Shown: positions 6,919 through 14,906 of the stretch, one piece after another
Position numbering within the stretch: the stretch's first letter is position 1
Layout of the letters: the number at the start of each line of letters is the position of its first letter
DNA from: Pseudomonas chlororaphis subsp. piscium
Lineage (GTDB): Bacteria; Pseudomonadota; Gammaproteobacteria; Pseudomonadales; Pseudomonadaceae
Assembly: GCF_003850345.1 (NCBI RefSeq)
Contig: NZ_CP027707.1
Coordinates: forward strand, 6,873,001-6,937,000
Direction of reading: 5' to 3'
Length of the DNA: 64,000 nt
Translations under genes and position numbers: made by a program
The notes under the pieces: generated by a model
What the model was told of the DNA's origin: nothing
What the model saw: only the letters and a program-made list of their open reading frames with translations
Database searches by the model: none

Positions 6919-6978
6919 ATGTACGCATCCCACCTATACCAACCTCACCACTTGCAAACAGCAGGAGGTGCGCAATGA
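6919..6978 (+). CDS. 19-residue leader peptide, overlaps the DUF3077-like start (copy B)
   Basis: ATG at 6919 after AAAAGGAG. It encodes MYASHLYQPHHLQTAGGAQ, and its TGA (6976-6978) overlaps the downstream ATG as ATGA. Identical length and ending to the copy A peptide (1164-1223) despite a different central sequence. Confidence 0.65.
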   Translation: MYASHLYQPHHLQTAGGAQ

Positions 6979-7250
6979 CCACCTCAGTCAAAACCATCGG
7001 CATCGTCACCTTCGCCGATTGCGGCGGAAAAGAACAAAGCCTGTTCCGCGTCAATCCCGACATCCCAGTTCGGGAAGCCTTGGAGCATGCTTCCAACCTG
7101 TTCTACTACGCCAAAAAACTCATGCTCGATGCGGCAATGGAGGAACGCGGAGAGCGCTATGCTTGGCCTGCTTACTATCTGTGTGAAATGGGTAAAGCCG
7201 TTGTGGATGATTTATCACATGCAATGTTGAACTCTATTGCCTCCCAATAA
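6975..7250 (+). CDS. Small DUF3077-like protein (copy B)
   Basis: 91 residues, paralogue of the 1220-1486 product, with the same core (SLFRVNPDIPVREALEHASN ... YYLCEMGKAVVDD) and a divergent tail (LSHAMLNSIASQ). AGGAGG ribosome site inside the leader peptide, six bases before the ATG. Cytoplasmic, no recognised catalytic motif, function unknown. Its position between vgrG units is repeated, which suggests it travels with them. Confidence 0.75.
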   Translation: MTTSVKTIGIVTFADCGGKEQSLFRVNPDIPVREALEHASNLFYYAKKLMLDAAMEERGERYAWPAYYLCEMGKAVVDDLSHAMLNSIASQ

Positions 7251-7274
7251 AAACATTGGCAGGTTGAGAAAATA

Positions 7275-7295
7275 GGCGGCGTAACAAACGCCGCC
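7275..7295. terminator. Hairpin between convergent genes
   Basis: Eight-bp GC stem GGCGGCGT/ACGCCGCC with a five-base loop between the end of the DUF3077-like gene and the end of the minus-strand gene at 7336. No T run. Probably a transcription end for one or both genes. Confidence 0.5.
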
Positions 7296-7335
7296 ACTTA
7301 CTCATACAAACAATAAGCCACGATCTAAAAATTGG

Positions 7336-7857
7336 TCACTCACACTTTCCATCACTAACATTGGGTTCGATGCTTCTATTTCCTGTTTCATACCAATCAC
7401 CGAGAAGCTGACTTTCACAGTACGTTTTCCTCTCTTCATCAAAATAGAACGCTAAAACTTCATCCACCATCGTTCCGCGGCTTGGTAGGAACAGCTTAAC
7501 CTTATACAGTACATCTGGCATCGAAGCTTTTCTGAGAGTGTCAATTTTCGGACTACCGGAAAACTCACAAGGCGTTCCACTAAACAATAGCGATAGCGAT
7601 CGCCCATTAGAAACATAAATCGCACAATTCTTTGTTGAGCCATCAAAAACAACAGCACTTATATATCCGCCCTCCCATTTCAATGTACCATTGGGAAATT
7701 GATTAATATCCTTTAAATCGACTTCATTTTCTTTAGCAATTATTTTTTCTATTGTGACTGGGAGAGGGGAAACTTCAGGAGCCCACAAACCCGAATCCCC
7801 CCAAGAAAAACCTACGGAAGAGAAAAATATAAAAAGAATCGAAAATATATTATTCAT
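7336..7857 (-). CDS. Exported protein of unknown function, end of effector 2 operon
   Basis: 173 residues: signal peptide MNNIFSILFIFFSSVGFSWG and a predicted periplasmic domain containing three cysteines (NCAIYV, TPCEF, TYCES) plus one at the C-terminus, enough for two disulfides. I do not recognise the family. It is AT-rich like its neighbours and is the last of three exported proteins after the 9236-12328 effector. About 190 bases separate it from the next gene upstream, so it could have its own promoter. An immunity role is a guess from position. Confidence 0.65.
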   Translation of the reverse strand: MNNIFSILFIFFSSVGFSWGDSGLWAPEVSPLPVTIEKIIAKENEVDLKDINQFPNGTLKWEGGYISAVVFDGSTKNCAIYVSNGRSLSLLFSGTPCEFSGSPKIDTLRKASMPDVLYKVKLFLPSRGTMVDEVLAFYFDEERKTYCESQLLGDWYETGNRSIEPNVSDGKCE

Positions 7858-8048
7858 TCAGGTTTACCCATAGAAAAATTAATCATATGCAGCGATGGAG
7901 AGCAAGGAGAGTGTTATAAGAGTGGACGAATTCATTCACACTCCAGTTTTCACGCATATAAAAACGGCATCATGAATAGTTCTTTCACACCCACCCCCTA
8001 CTCCCCTACCTGCACACAAAAAAGTACGTATTATCTATGTTTTAGAAA

Positions 8049-8549
8049 TCACCGAAAGTCTTCAGCACTTTTCGGAAGGGCTTCAATACCTCTTGACGCT
8101 GCTCGACTAACGAATGCATAGCCACCTGCCTCGCAAGATTTTCTAAGAACAACCTTATCGTCTTTCAACACGGTTAAGAAACTGACAAAAGCTTGTGCAA
8201 CAAAATATGTATACTTACCATTGTAAAACTTAATTATATCTAAATTTACGCTTCCCTCCGAGGCATTAACAACATAGAACCGTCCTTTGGGTGGAAGTTT
8301 TTCTTTGGGATATACAAATTCTATTTTTTCAGGAGCACCATATCGATACTGCACATACCCCGAACTCGGCTTATCATTACCAGAAGCACATACCGATACA
8401 ATTTTCCCTCCTGGAAGTGGACAACTGAAGTAGATATCCTCATGCAGCTCACACAGAGTAATATCAGCTTCCCCTGCGAAAACCGGAAATATAAAAAAAC
8501 CAAAGATCAAAAATACAAATAAAACTTTAATACCGTTATTTTTAGGCAT
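8049..8549 (-). CDS. Exported cysteine-containing protein, candidate immunity
   Basis: 166 residues from the ATG at 8549, chosen because a classical signal peptide follows (KVLFVFLIFGFFIFPVFAGE) and AGGGTGG precedes it. A longer frame to 8675 has no signal sequence at its start. The mature part has conserved-looking C-ELHEDIYFSCPLPGGKIVSVC and GYVQYRYGAPEKIEFVYP motifs of a small exported family that I have seen near secretion-system loci but cannot name. Located two genes after the effector. Confidence 0.65.
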   Translation of the reverse strand: MPKNNGIKVLFVFLIFGFFIFPVFAGEADITLCELHEDIYFSCPLPGGKIVSVCASGNDKPSSGYVQYRYGAPEKIEFVYPKEKLPPKGRFYVVNASEGSVNLDIIKFYNGKYTYFVAQAFVSFLTVLKDDKVVLRKSCEAGGYAFVSRAASRGIEALPKSAEDFR

Positions 8550-8736
8550 GTACCACCCTATACAAAGGGTGCTCAACAAGTGCCACCCTTTTGTCTTTAT
8601 TTCTGTCCCTATTAGTAGCTGAGCAAAGAATAGATCAAGAATTTTTCGCAGAAAATACGAGCTACTTTTAAGCAATCATTAGCATAACTCCTACTCTTTG
8701 CGACTAAATAAAAAACACCTCACCCTCATAGAAAGT

Positions 8737-9246
8737 CTATTTCTCAATGACTTTAACCAACCTCAGTTCATTATTACTAAACTCATAGAAGCGCTGCCTG
8801 TTTTTGGAGGGTAGACTTTCCCCTTTCAAGCCAACTTCAGGATCGGCTGCAACACCTATGACAATAAGTAGCCGACTGTCAGGCTTATGCACTGCCGTGA
8901 AGGGAGCCTTACCATCGTCCCCAAGAATATAATAAGCATTAGGAAATGAAGCCACCACCTCCCCAGTTTCAACATCTAGTATCTCTCCACAGATGGCGCC
9001 ACCACCGCAACCATTTGTGTAAACAACATAGTGACCAGCAAAATCAACAGGCTGTTTGATCGCTTCTTTTCTATCCTCGACCCAATTATCACCAGGTTCA
9101 TCTTGGGTTACTACTTCATGATGCTCACCTCGAAATATTTCCGCGACCTTATAATCCTCAAAGCGAAATCCCGCTGCATGAGCAAAACAGGAAATAAAAA
9201 ACAGCCCCAACCAAAACCATCGACGACACGAAATATTACTTACCAT
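8737..9246 (-). CDS. Exported protein overlapping the effector 2 stop, candidate immunity
   Basis: 169 residues with a signal peptide (FWLGLFFISCFAHAAG). The motif PVDFAGHYVVYTNGCGGG followed by ...GEILDVETGEVV belongs to a periplasmic family often seen as 'FAGHY...CG' hypothetical proteins; no function is known to me. The ATG at 9246 overlaps the end of the effector gene by 11 bases, with GAGGAG upstream inside that gene. Translational coupling to a peptidoglycan hydrolase makes it the prime immunity candidate for that effector. Confidence 0.7.
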   Translation of the reverse strand: MVSNISCRRWFWLGLFFISCFAHAAGFRFEDYKVAEIFRGEHHEVVTQDEPGDNWVEDRKEAIKQPVDFAGHYVVYTNGCGGGAICGEILDVETGEVVASFPNAYYILGDDGKAPFTAVHKPDSRLLIVIGVAADPEVGLKGESLPSKNRQRFYEFSNNELRLVKVIEK

Positions 9247-12200
9247 TTTGCTTTGACTCCTCTAATACACGAACCATGTCATCGGGAAGAATATGAGCAG
9301 TGTTAAGCCCGTCTCCAGCATAATACGACTGCCCCTCAAAACTTGCCACTCTGGACAACATCACAGGAGTCACACCGTCCGCTTCCATAACTATCTTATT
9401 ATTCTTATCACGTTTGGGGATAGAGCTGATAGGCTTCCCTTTACGTACACCTGCAGAGGCAAACTCTAACGCCCAAGCATAAATAGCTCTTTCAACATCA
9501 CCATCCCCCTCCAAATACTGAATGAATGCTTTACGCTTCACTTTTATTAGGTACTCTTCAAATATTTTATCTTGGACAACCTCATCAAATTTCAGAGAGG
9601 TATCAAGCCCAAGCTTCTTCACAGCTCCATTAATTGTGTCAGGTATCATCTGATACCTTCCGGCTGCAAAAATATCACGGACCGCTTGTTTTTGCTGCAA
9701 CTCAGCGATGGTAAGATCTGTTAAGTTAGTCTTGTAAAAAGATTTCTTTCCGCCTTTTGTTTTATTATAAGCAGTATAATCATTGCTCGATTCCACACTC
9801 GCCAATAAGTCCGCGAATGCGCTGTGGGCCCAACCTTTACCAGGCACCGAGACTTTCATTAAATTATTGACGAAAGCTATCGGATGAAAGTGATAGATTT
9901 GCTTTGGTAGTGAGACTTGCATTGCCCCAGCAAGCTCATCCCAAAAAACCAATTTATCAATTCTTCCTTGCTCATGTTTAAGCAAGTCTGGTGTATCTTT
10001 CAATAAATCCTTGATGCGAGCCCATTTCGGCTCAGACGATTTCGCTTGCCATTCCGTTGGATGGTAACCAATCAGTTTTGACCATTTATCACGTATGGCT
10101 GTATCGCGTAACGAGGCCTGAAGCTCACCGGGAGTTATGTTGTTATCCCCATTACTGTCTACTTCTTTATACAGTTCCTGAAAGAATTTCGGCATTTGTT
10201 CAGGGTCAAGAAATCCATCCGCGTTTTGGCTATTCTCTTTGACGACTGTAAAACCTAACTTCTCCCAATCGTGCTGACAAACGATCTCGCACTTTTCCTT
10301 ACTGATATATCCCGCTATCTTTTTTTCAGGGCCCGGGGTGGTAAGCTCAAACCACTCTTTACCTTCGGCATCTTTTATCTTCTTGGCTTGACCCAATGCC
10401 ACTATCAACTTGTTTTCCAGCGGGGCTGTCTGCTCGGCAAATACTGGCTTTTCAGAACTTCCGCCTTTTGATGCCAGTTTTTGTCCTTTGCTGACAATGA
10501 TGTACTTTTTCCCATCCAGAATCCCAGCTGGATTTTTCAAGAAGCTCTCTAGTCCACTATCCGCACTAAAAATCTCGACATGAACCTGGTGCTTGCTATT
10601 CACACCACCTTTGGCACTGGCCGGGGACTCATAAAGCCCCATATACCCGATAGGCTCCCCTGCCTTTATCGCCGTATTGGTTAAGACCACGCTATCGAAG
10701 CGGGATGGAACAACACCTTTTCTGGTGATGAACGGTTTTGCCCCAGTATCACTTACGCAACACCAAAATGTCGGAGGCAAGACACCTTCGCCCTTCAGGC
10801 CGGCCCCGTCTCCAGGAATAAACTTACATTCGGCCATAGGGTAGCGCTCTCCATCTTCGAGAGTCAGCCACTTGATCTTTGCAGAATCGAATTCAATAGT
10901 GCTACCGGTACAAAGTACTTGCTGTGGTGCAAGTTGCGGACCACCTTTTTCCCCTATGGGAGCTCCGCGAACCTTCAGCCCTTGAAGGGTCGTTACAGTC
11001 GCCTTTACTGTTCCGTGCCAATAGCCAGGAGTCGTCCGCTCCCGCGGAGGAATATCCTGGAGACGATTACTTCCTTTATTATCTTTGATTGCTTCGCCAT
11101 TCTCCTCTATAGCAAACCATACGCAATCATCTATCTTCTTATTCGAAAAGCTGCCTTTGGTAATACGGCCATAGGCAAATTTATATTTCCCGTCGGCCGA
11201 GTTCTCTTCCTTAAGAATCTCGAACTCTGTGCCAGTAGGAATATTACCAAAAACCTCACTCCCCTCCTTCCCCAGCGGTAAGCTTCGCGCAAGCCAGCCA
11301 CCATTAACCGCCTTAACCTTTCTTTTTAAATCAACTTCTTTTACGGAGTAGTCTTTGAATGGAAGAAGGTGCATATACAAGCTATAAAAAGTTAGACAGT
11401 TCTGCCCCCCACCCTTTTCACCTTCAGCAGTCTTCTTTTTAGGGGACTTGTACTCATGGCGTACAAGGCAAAACGACGTAGAATACTTTAAAGACGCGCA
11501 ATCATTCGAGCCTACAAACTCAGAAGTCAGATGGCTTTCATTTAACCGATACGCAACAACCTCACCGTCCCCGATACACCGGATAGGCGTTTCACGCACA
11601 CACTGAGGTGCACTTTTATCACTAATATGAATCCCACCATGCCAGAACCCATGGGCACTCAACAAGTAGTGCCCTGAGGTCTCTTTTTGCAAGACCTCAT
11701 AGATTTCGTCGGCACTTTTATATCCCTGATCATCTGGCTTTCTAAAAGGGAACTGATACCCTTCAATTGATGTATTCTTTGCAGTACCCGTGGATGAACC
11801 TTTAGGAGCAACTCCTGGCCTAATAACCCCACTAACAATATCAGCAATATATTTTTCAAACTGCGCCTTCTCCAACTCAATATGAGAATGCACAGCATAA
11901 GTTACTTTTCCCGCTACCCCGACACCAGACTGAATCCCAATAGGCTGGCCATATTCTATATACTGTCCATCCTTCACCTTGAACTTAGTATCCAAGTGAA
12001 GTGCTTGGCCTATAAGCCTGCCGCCTGTCGGTGCATCATAGATCTTTACAGCGCCATAATTTATGGATGTTTTTACATATCCAGAAATTGGCGCAGGAAC
12101 TTCCACGCCTTTGATGCTACCATTTACCTTGAGGACAAAGTCCTTCTTGATAAGGGTTGGCCCGTTCTTGCTTTTTCGTATTTCTTCGTTATGCCCGTCA

Positions 12201-12328
12201 ATGACCTCATAATCCCGCCCTTTCTCTTGACCGGAAGATGGGTGATGTTTTGCCAGACTGGAAAATGAAGTTACATTTCGAATAGTCTTGCCAACACTTT
12301 CAACGATTTCATACTTTTCAGACGACAT
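9236..12328 (-). CDS. Large modular T6SS effector, split LytM-like region plus muramidase-like C-terminus
   Basis: 1030 residues from the ATG at 12328, with GGAGAG upstream (a TTG 18 bases earlier has no good ribosome site). No signal peptide. Parts: LytM/M23-like piece with HSHIELE (~147-152); second M23-like start WHGGIHISDKS ~230 and YSLYMHL ~316; SH3-like segments ~340-530; second half of the M23 fold AGEPIGYMG...HQVHVEIF ~556-587; EF-hand-like loop DSNGDNNITPGE 724-735; hinge YHFHPI ~812-816; C-terminal lysozyme-like domain with candidate catalytic E846 (SVESSND) and FAAGRYQM ~887-894, resembling lambda-R/GH104-type endolysins. Likely delivered by VgrG3 to cleave peptidoglycan. The exact bond cut is not predictable here. 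Confidence 0.75.
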   Translation of the reverse strand: MSSEKYEIVESVGKTIRNVTSFSSLAKHHPSSGQEKGRDYEVIDGHNEEIRKSKNGPTLIKKDFVLKVNGSIKGVEVPAPISGYVKTSINYGAVKIYDAPTGGRLIGQALHLDTKFKVKDGQYIEYGQPIGIQSGVGVAGKVTYAVHSHIELEKAQFEKYIADIVSGVIRPGVAPKGSSTGTAKNTSIEGYQFPFRKPDDQGYKSADEIYEVLQKETSGHYLLSAHGFWHGGIHISDKSAPQCVRETPIRCIGDGEVVAYRLNESHLTSEFVGSNDCASLKYSTSFCLVRHEYKSPKKKTAEGEKGGGQNCLTFYSLYMHLLPFKDYSVKEVDLKRKVKAVNGGWLARSLPLGKEGSEVFGNIPTGTEFEILKEENSADGKYKFAYGRITKGSFSNKKIDDCVWFAIEENGEAIKDNKGSNRLQDIPPRERTTPGYWHGTVKATVTTLQGLKVRGAPIGEKGGPQLAPQQVLCTGSTIEFDSAKIKWLTLEDGERYPMAECKFIPGDGAGLKGEGVLPPTFWCCVSDTGAKPFITRKGVVPSRFDSVVLTNTAIKAGEPIGYMGLYESPASAKGGVNSKHQVHVEIFSADSGLESFLKNPAGILDGKKYIIVSKGQKLASKGGSSEKPVFAEQTAPLENKLIVALGQAKKIKDAEGKEWFELTTPGPEKKIAGYISKEKCEIVCQHDWEKLGFTVVKENSQNADGFLDPEQMPKFFQELYKEVDSNGDNNITPGELQASLRDTAIRDKWSKLIGYHPTEWQAKSSEPKWARIKDLLKDTPDLLKHEQGRIDKLVFWDELAGAMQVSLPKQIYHFHPIAFVNNLMKVSVPGKGWAHSAFADLLASVESSNDYTAYNKTKGGKKSFYKTNLTDLTIAELQQKQAVRDIFAAGRYQMIPDTINGAVKKLGLDTSLKFDEVVQDKIFEEYLIKVKRKAFIQYLEGDGDVERAIYAWALEFASAGVRKGKPISSIPKRDKNNKIVMEADGVTPVMLSRVASFEGQSYYAGDGLNTAHILPDDMVRVLEESKQNGK

Positions 12329-12358
12329 ACATCTCTCCAACGGCAATCAAGCCCAATA

Positions 12359-12832
12359 TCAAATTCCGCATCGAATACCATACATCTTTACAACTTCGAC
12401 CTTCCCTTGATATGTGAACTTAACCTCTACATCTCTGTCGTCCGACTCTTGATACTCTGAGAAATTATATTTCTTGAGTACCTTGTATGACATCTTCAAC
12501 TCTCCATCTCTAGAGCTGTAATTTCCAGTATTTTCGTCTCTATCCTTGCCAGCCAGCTCAATTATGCTTCCATTTTTCTTGAGATAAACAAAATCTTCTA
12601 TTTCCACGGCGGTCAGCGGCGAGTTTTCGCTTACACCGGAAAGGCTATATTGGCACCTGTAATTCTCATCCGAATGTTCTTCATTGAACTTCTCCAATGC
12701 CTCTTCATAAGTGATAACGTCAAACCCTTTGCTTATATTATTTTTCTCCGCACATGCAGCCCCACTCAGCAAAAGCAAACATGCCAGCGCGCGCGCTATG
12801 AAGGTTTTAAAAAAAGCAGTATGAAAATTCAT
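12359..12832 (-). CDS. Exported protein between vgrG3 and effector 2, unknown
   Basis: 157 residues from the ATG at 12832 (AGGA upstream), chosen over an earlier in-frame start because a signal peptide follows (FIARALACLLLLSGAACAEK). The mature part has two cysteines (YRCQYSL, GIRCGI) and acidic, lysine-rich strands. It is not recognised and does not resemble known VgrG adaptors (DUF4123, DUF1795, DUF2169), which are cytoplasmic. It sits directly after vgrG3 (16-base gap) and ahead of the effector, which is unusual for an immunity gene, though an exported protein fits that role best. Confidence 0.65.
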   Translation of the reverse strand: MNFHTAFFKTFIARALACLLLLSGAACAEKNNISKGFDVITYEEALEKFNEEHSDENYRCQYSLSGVSENSPLTAVEIEDFVYLKKNGSIIELAGKDRDENTGNYSSRDGELKMSYKVLKKYNFSEYQESDDRDVEVKFTYQGKVEVVKMYGIRCGI

Positions 12833-12848
12833 GTCAGTTCCTAACAAT

Positions 12849-14885
12849 TCATTCTGAAAACACAAAAAAAGCCTTCGGCTTAACCTTCTCCGGCGGCGTA
12901 TTCATCAACGCCTCATCCATCAAACTCCCCGCCTTATCCTTATCCGCCGCCCCCGGCAACCCCGGCGGCTTGATCCCAATCCCCGTCCCACTCCCCGGCG
13001 ATCCCCCGGCATTGATCTTCACCACCGACCCCACCACCGTGACGCCGCCGGCATCCAGCTTGATAAAGCTGCCGCCGGCCTTGATGGTCAGTTCGCTGCC
13101 GGCCTCGATCACCATCTTGGCCCCAGCCTTGAGGTGGATTTCCTGGCCGGCCTTGATCAGTTGCGCGGTGCCGAGCTTGATATGCTGGTTTTCGCCGACG
13201 GTCAGGTGGTCGTCGACGCGGGTTTCAATCTTGCGGTCGGCGTGGGTGACACGGTGTTCTTCGGCCTTGAGCTCGGTGTAGGTGTTCTTCACCACCGTGT
13301 CGTGGCGTTCGTGGCCGATGCGGATTTTCTGGTCGTGCTCGATGTTTTCGTCCCAGTCGCGCTGGGCGTGGATGAAGATCTGTTCGGCGCCTTTCTTGTC
13401 TTCGATGCGCAGTTCGTTGAAGCCGGCGCCGCCCGGCGAGCTCATGGACTTGAACACGGTGCGGGTCTTGTTCGCCGGCAGCGGGTAAGGCACCGGGTGT
13501 TCCTTGTGGTACAGGCAGCCGGTGATCAGCGGCTGGTCGGGGTCGCCTTCGAGGAAGGTCACCAGCACTTCCATGCCGATGCGCGGGATGACGATGGCGC
13601 CGTAGCGGTCGCCGGCCCAGCTGGAGGACACGCGCAGCCAGCAGCTGGTCTTGTCGTCGGCCTTGCCCTCGCGGTCCCAGTGGAACTGCACCTTCACCCG
13701 GCCGTACTGGTCGCAGTGGATTTCTTCGCCCTTGGGCCCGGTGACCACCGCGGTCTGGCTGCCCAGCACGCGCGGTTTCGGGTGGTTCAGGGCCGGGCGG
13801 TAGAACACCTGCCAGGGCGTGGCGAGAAAACGGTTGCGATAGCCCTGGTGGAAGTCGTCCTTGTTGTCGGTGGTGTCGCTGGTCACCGACTCTTCCAGCA
13901 CCTGTGGCTGCTTGCCTTCGTGGACGATATGGGTGAGCAGCCAGAGGTCGTTCCACTCGCTGCGCGGGTGCTCGGACAGCTCCAGGAAGTGGCCGCTGAC
14001 CAGTCGTGTCTGGTCGCCCCAGCCTTCGGCCTGCTGGTAGTCGGCGCGGTGGCGCTCGAGGGCGCGCTGGCTGAGGAACTTGCCGCGGGCGCGGTCGGTG
14101 AAGCGCCCCGGGTAGTCGTAGTCTTCCAGGTCCGGCTCTGCGCTTTCAGCCTCGGGTTTATAGGCCGCTTCCAGTTGCAGGCGCGGCTTCTCGAAGTCGT
14201 AGTCGCGGCGGGTGGTGCGGCTGGTGCGGGTTTCCAGGCGCAGGTTGAAGCCCTTGATTACCGGCTCGTCAGCGACCATGCCGCTGCCCTGGATATAGGC
14301 GGTGGGCTGGCCGAGCTTGGGGAACACTGTCTGGTCGTCGCCGAACACCAGCAGGTGGCCTTGTGGGCTGTGCTGGAAGTGGTAATGCAGGCCTTCCTCT
14401 TCGCACAGGCGCTGGATGAAGTGCAGGTCGGTTTCGTCGTACTGCACGCAGTAGTCGCGGTCTGGGCACGGCGTGCCGAGCTGGAACCGGTAGGCGTTGC
14501 CCTGGATGCCGTGCTCTTCGAGGATCAGCGCGATGATCTTCGGTGCCGACAGCTGCTGGTAGATGCGCTGGTTGGTGCGGTGTTCGAGATAGGCCAGCTG
14601 CGGCACCAGCGACACCTTGTAGCGGGTCAGGCGCTTGCCGGCATCGCCCTGGGCCACGCGGTAGATCTGCCCGTGGATGCCACTGTTCTGCGGATCAAAG
14701 GCCAGGAACGCCTGCTTGTGCAGCAGCGTCTCCAGGTCCAGATCGGGGTTCTCGCTGACCAGTTCCAGATCGAAACGGAACGGCTGGCTGATGCCTTCGA
14801 TCCCTTCGAAAGACAGCACCTGCAAGTCACCCTGGAAGTCGTCGACCGTCAGGCTGAAGTGGGTTTCATTGGAAGGATTGAACAT
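12849..14885 (-). CDS. vgrG: VgrG spike protein, complete (copy 3)
   Basis: 678 residues. gp27-like base, gp5-like OB fold (~380-465), then after HADRKIET a beta-helix of short repeats (KLGTAQLIKAGQEIHLKAGA ... GGSFIKLDAGGVTVVG) ~560-640 and a Gly/Pro-rich tail ending KAFFVFSE. This is the only vgrG here with an intact C-terminal spike. It lies 21 bases after the T6SS kinase gene, so it appears to be the 3' continuation of the T6SS operon. No enzymatic extension. Cargo is probably the effector two genes downstream. Confidence 0.95.
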   Translation of the reverse strand: MFNPSNETHFSLTVDDFQGDLQVLSFEGIEGISQPFRFDLELVSENPDLDLETLLHKQAFLAFDPQNSGIHGQIYRVAQGDAGKRLTRYKVSLVPQLAYLEHRTNQRIYQQLSAPKIIALILEEHGIQGNAYRFQLGTPCPDRDYCVQYDETDLHFIQRLCEEEGLHYHFQHSPQGHLLVFGDDQTVFPKLGQPTAYIQGSGMVADEPVIKGFNLRLETRTSRTTRRDYDFEKPRLQLEAAYKPEAESAEPDLEDYDYPGRFTDRARGKFLSQRALERHRADYQQAEGWGDQTRLVSGHFLELSEHPRSEWNDLWLLTHIVHEGKQPQVLEESVTSDTTDNKDDFHQGYRNRFLATPWQVFYRPALNHPKPRVLGSQTAVVTGPKGEEIHCDQYGRVKVQFHWDREGKADDKTSCWLRVSSSWAGDRYGAIVIPRIGMEVLVTFLEGDPDQPLITGCLYHKEHPVPYPLPANKTRTVFKSMSSPGGAGFNELRIEDKKGAEQIFIHAQRDWDENIEHDQKIRIGHERHDTVVKNTYTELKAEEHRVTHADRKIETRVDDHLTVGENQHIKLGTAQLIKAGQEIHLKAGAKMVIEAGSELTIKAGGSFIKLDAGGVTVVGSVVKINAGGSPGSGTGIGIKPPGLPGAADKDKAGSLMDEALMNTPPEKVKPKAFFVFSE

Positions 14886-14906
14886 AGCTTGCTCCCTGTT
14901 CGATGG

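Larger units (their letters stand above)
5751..7250. repeat. Direct repeat copy B
   Basis: Second copy of the unit at 1-1486: vgrG 5' end, upstream region, promoter, short RNA, leader, leader peptide and DUF3077-like gene in the same order. The copies differ mainly at about 6530-6635, in the RNA terminator loop, the middle of the leader peptide, and the DUF3077-like 3' end. Confidence 0.85.

Noticed and set aside
8550..8675. Upstream start of the exported protein at 8049-8549
   Set aside because: The extra 42 residues lack a signal sequence at the front and would bury the clear signal peptide; the ATG at 8549 has a ribosome site.
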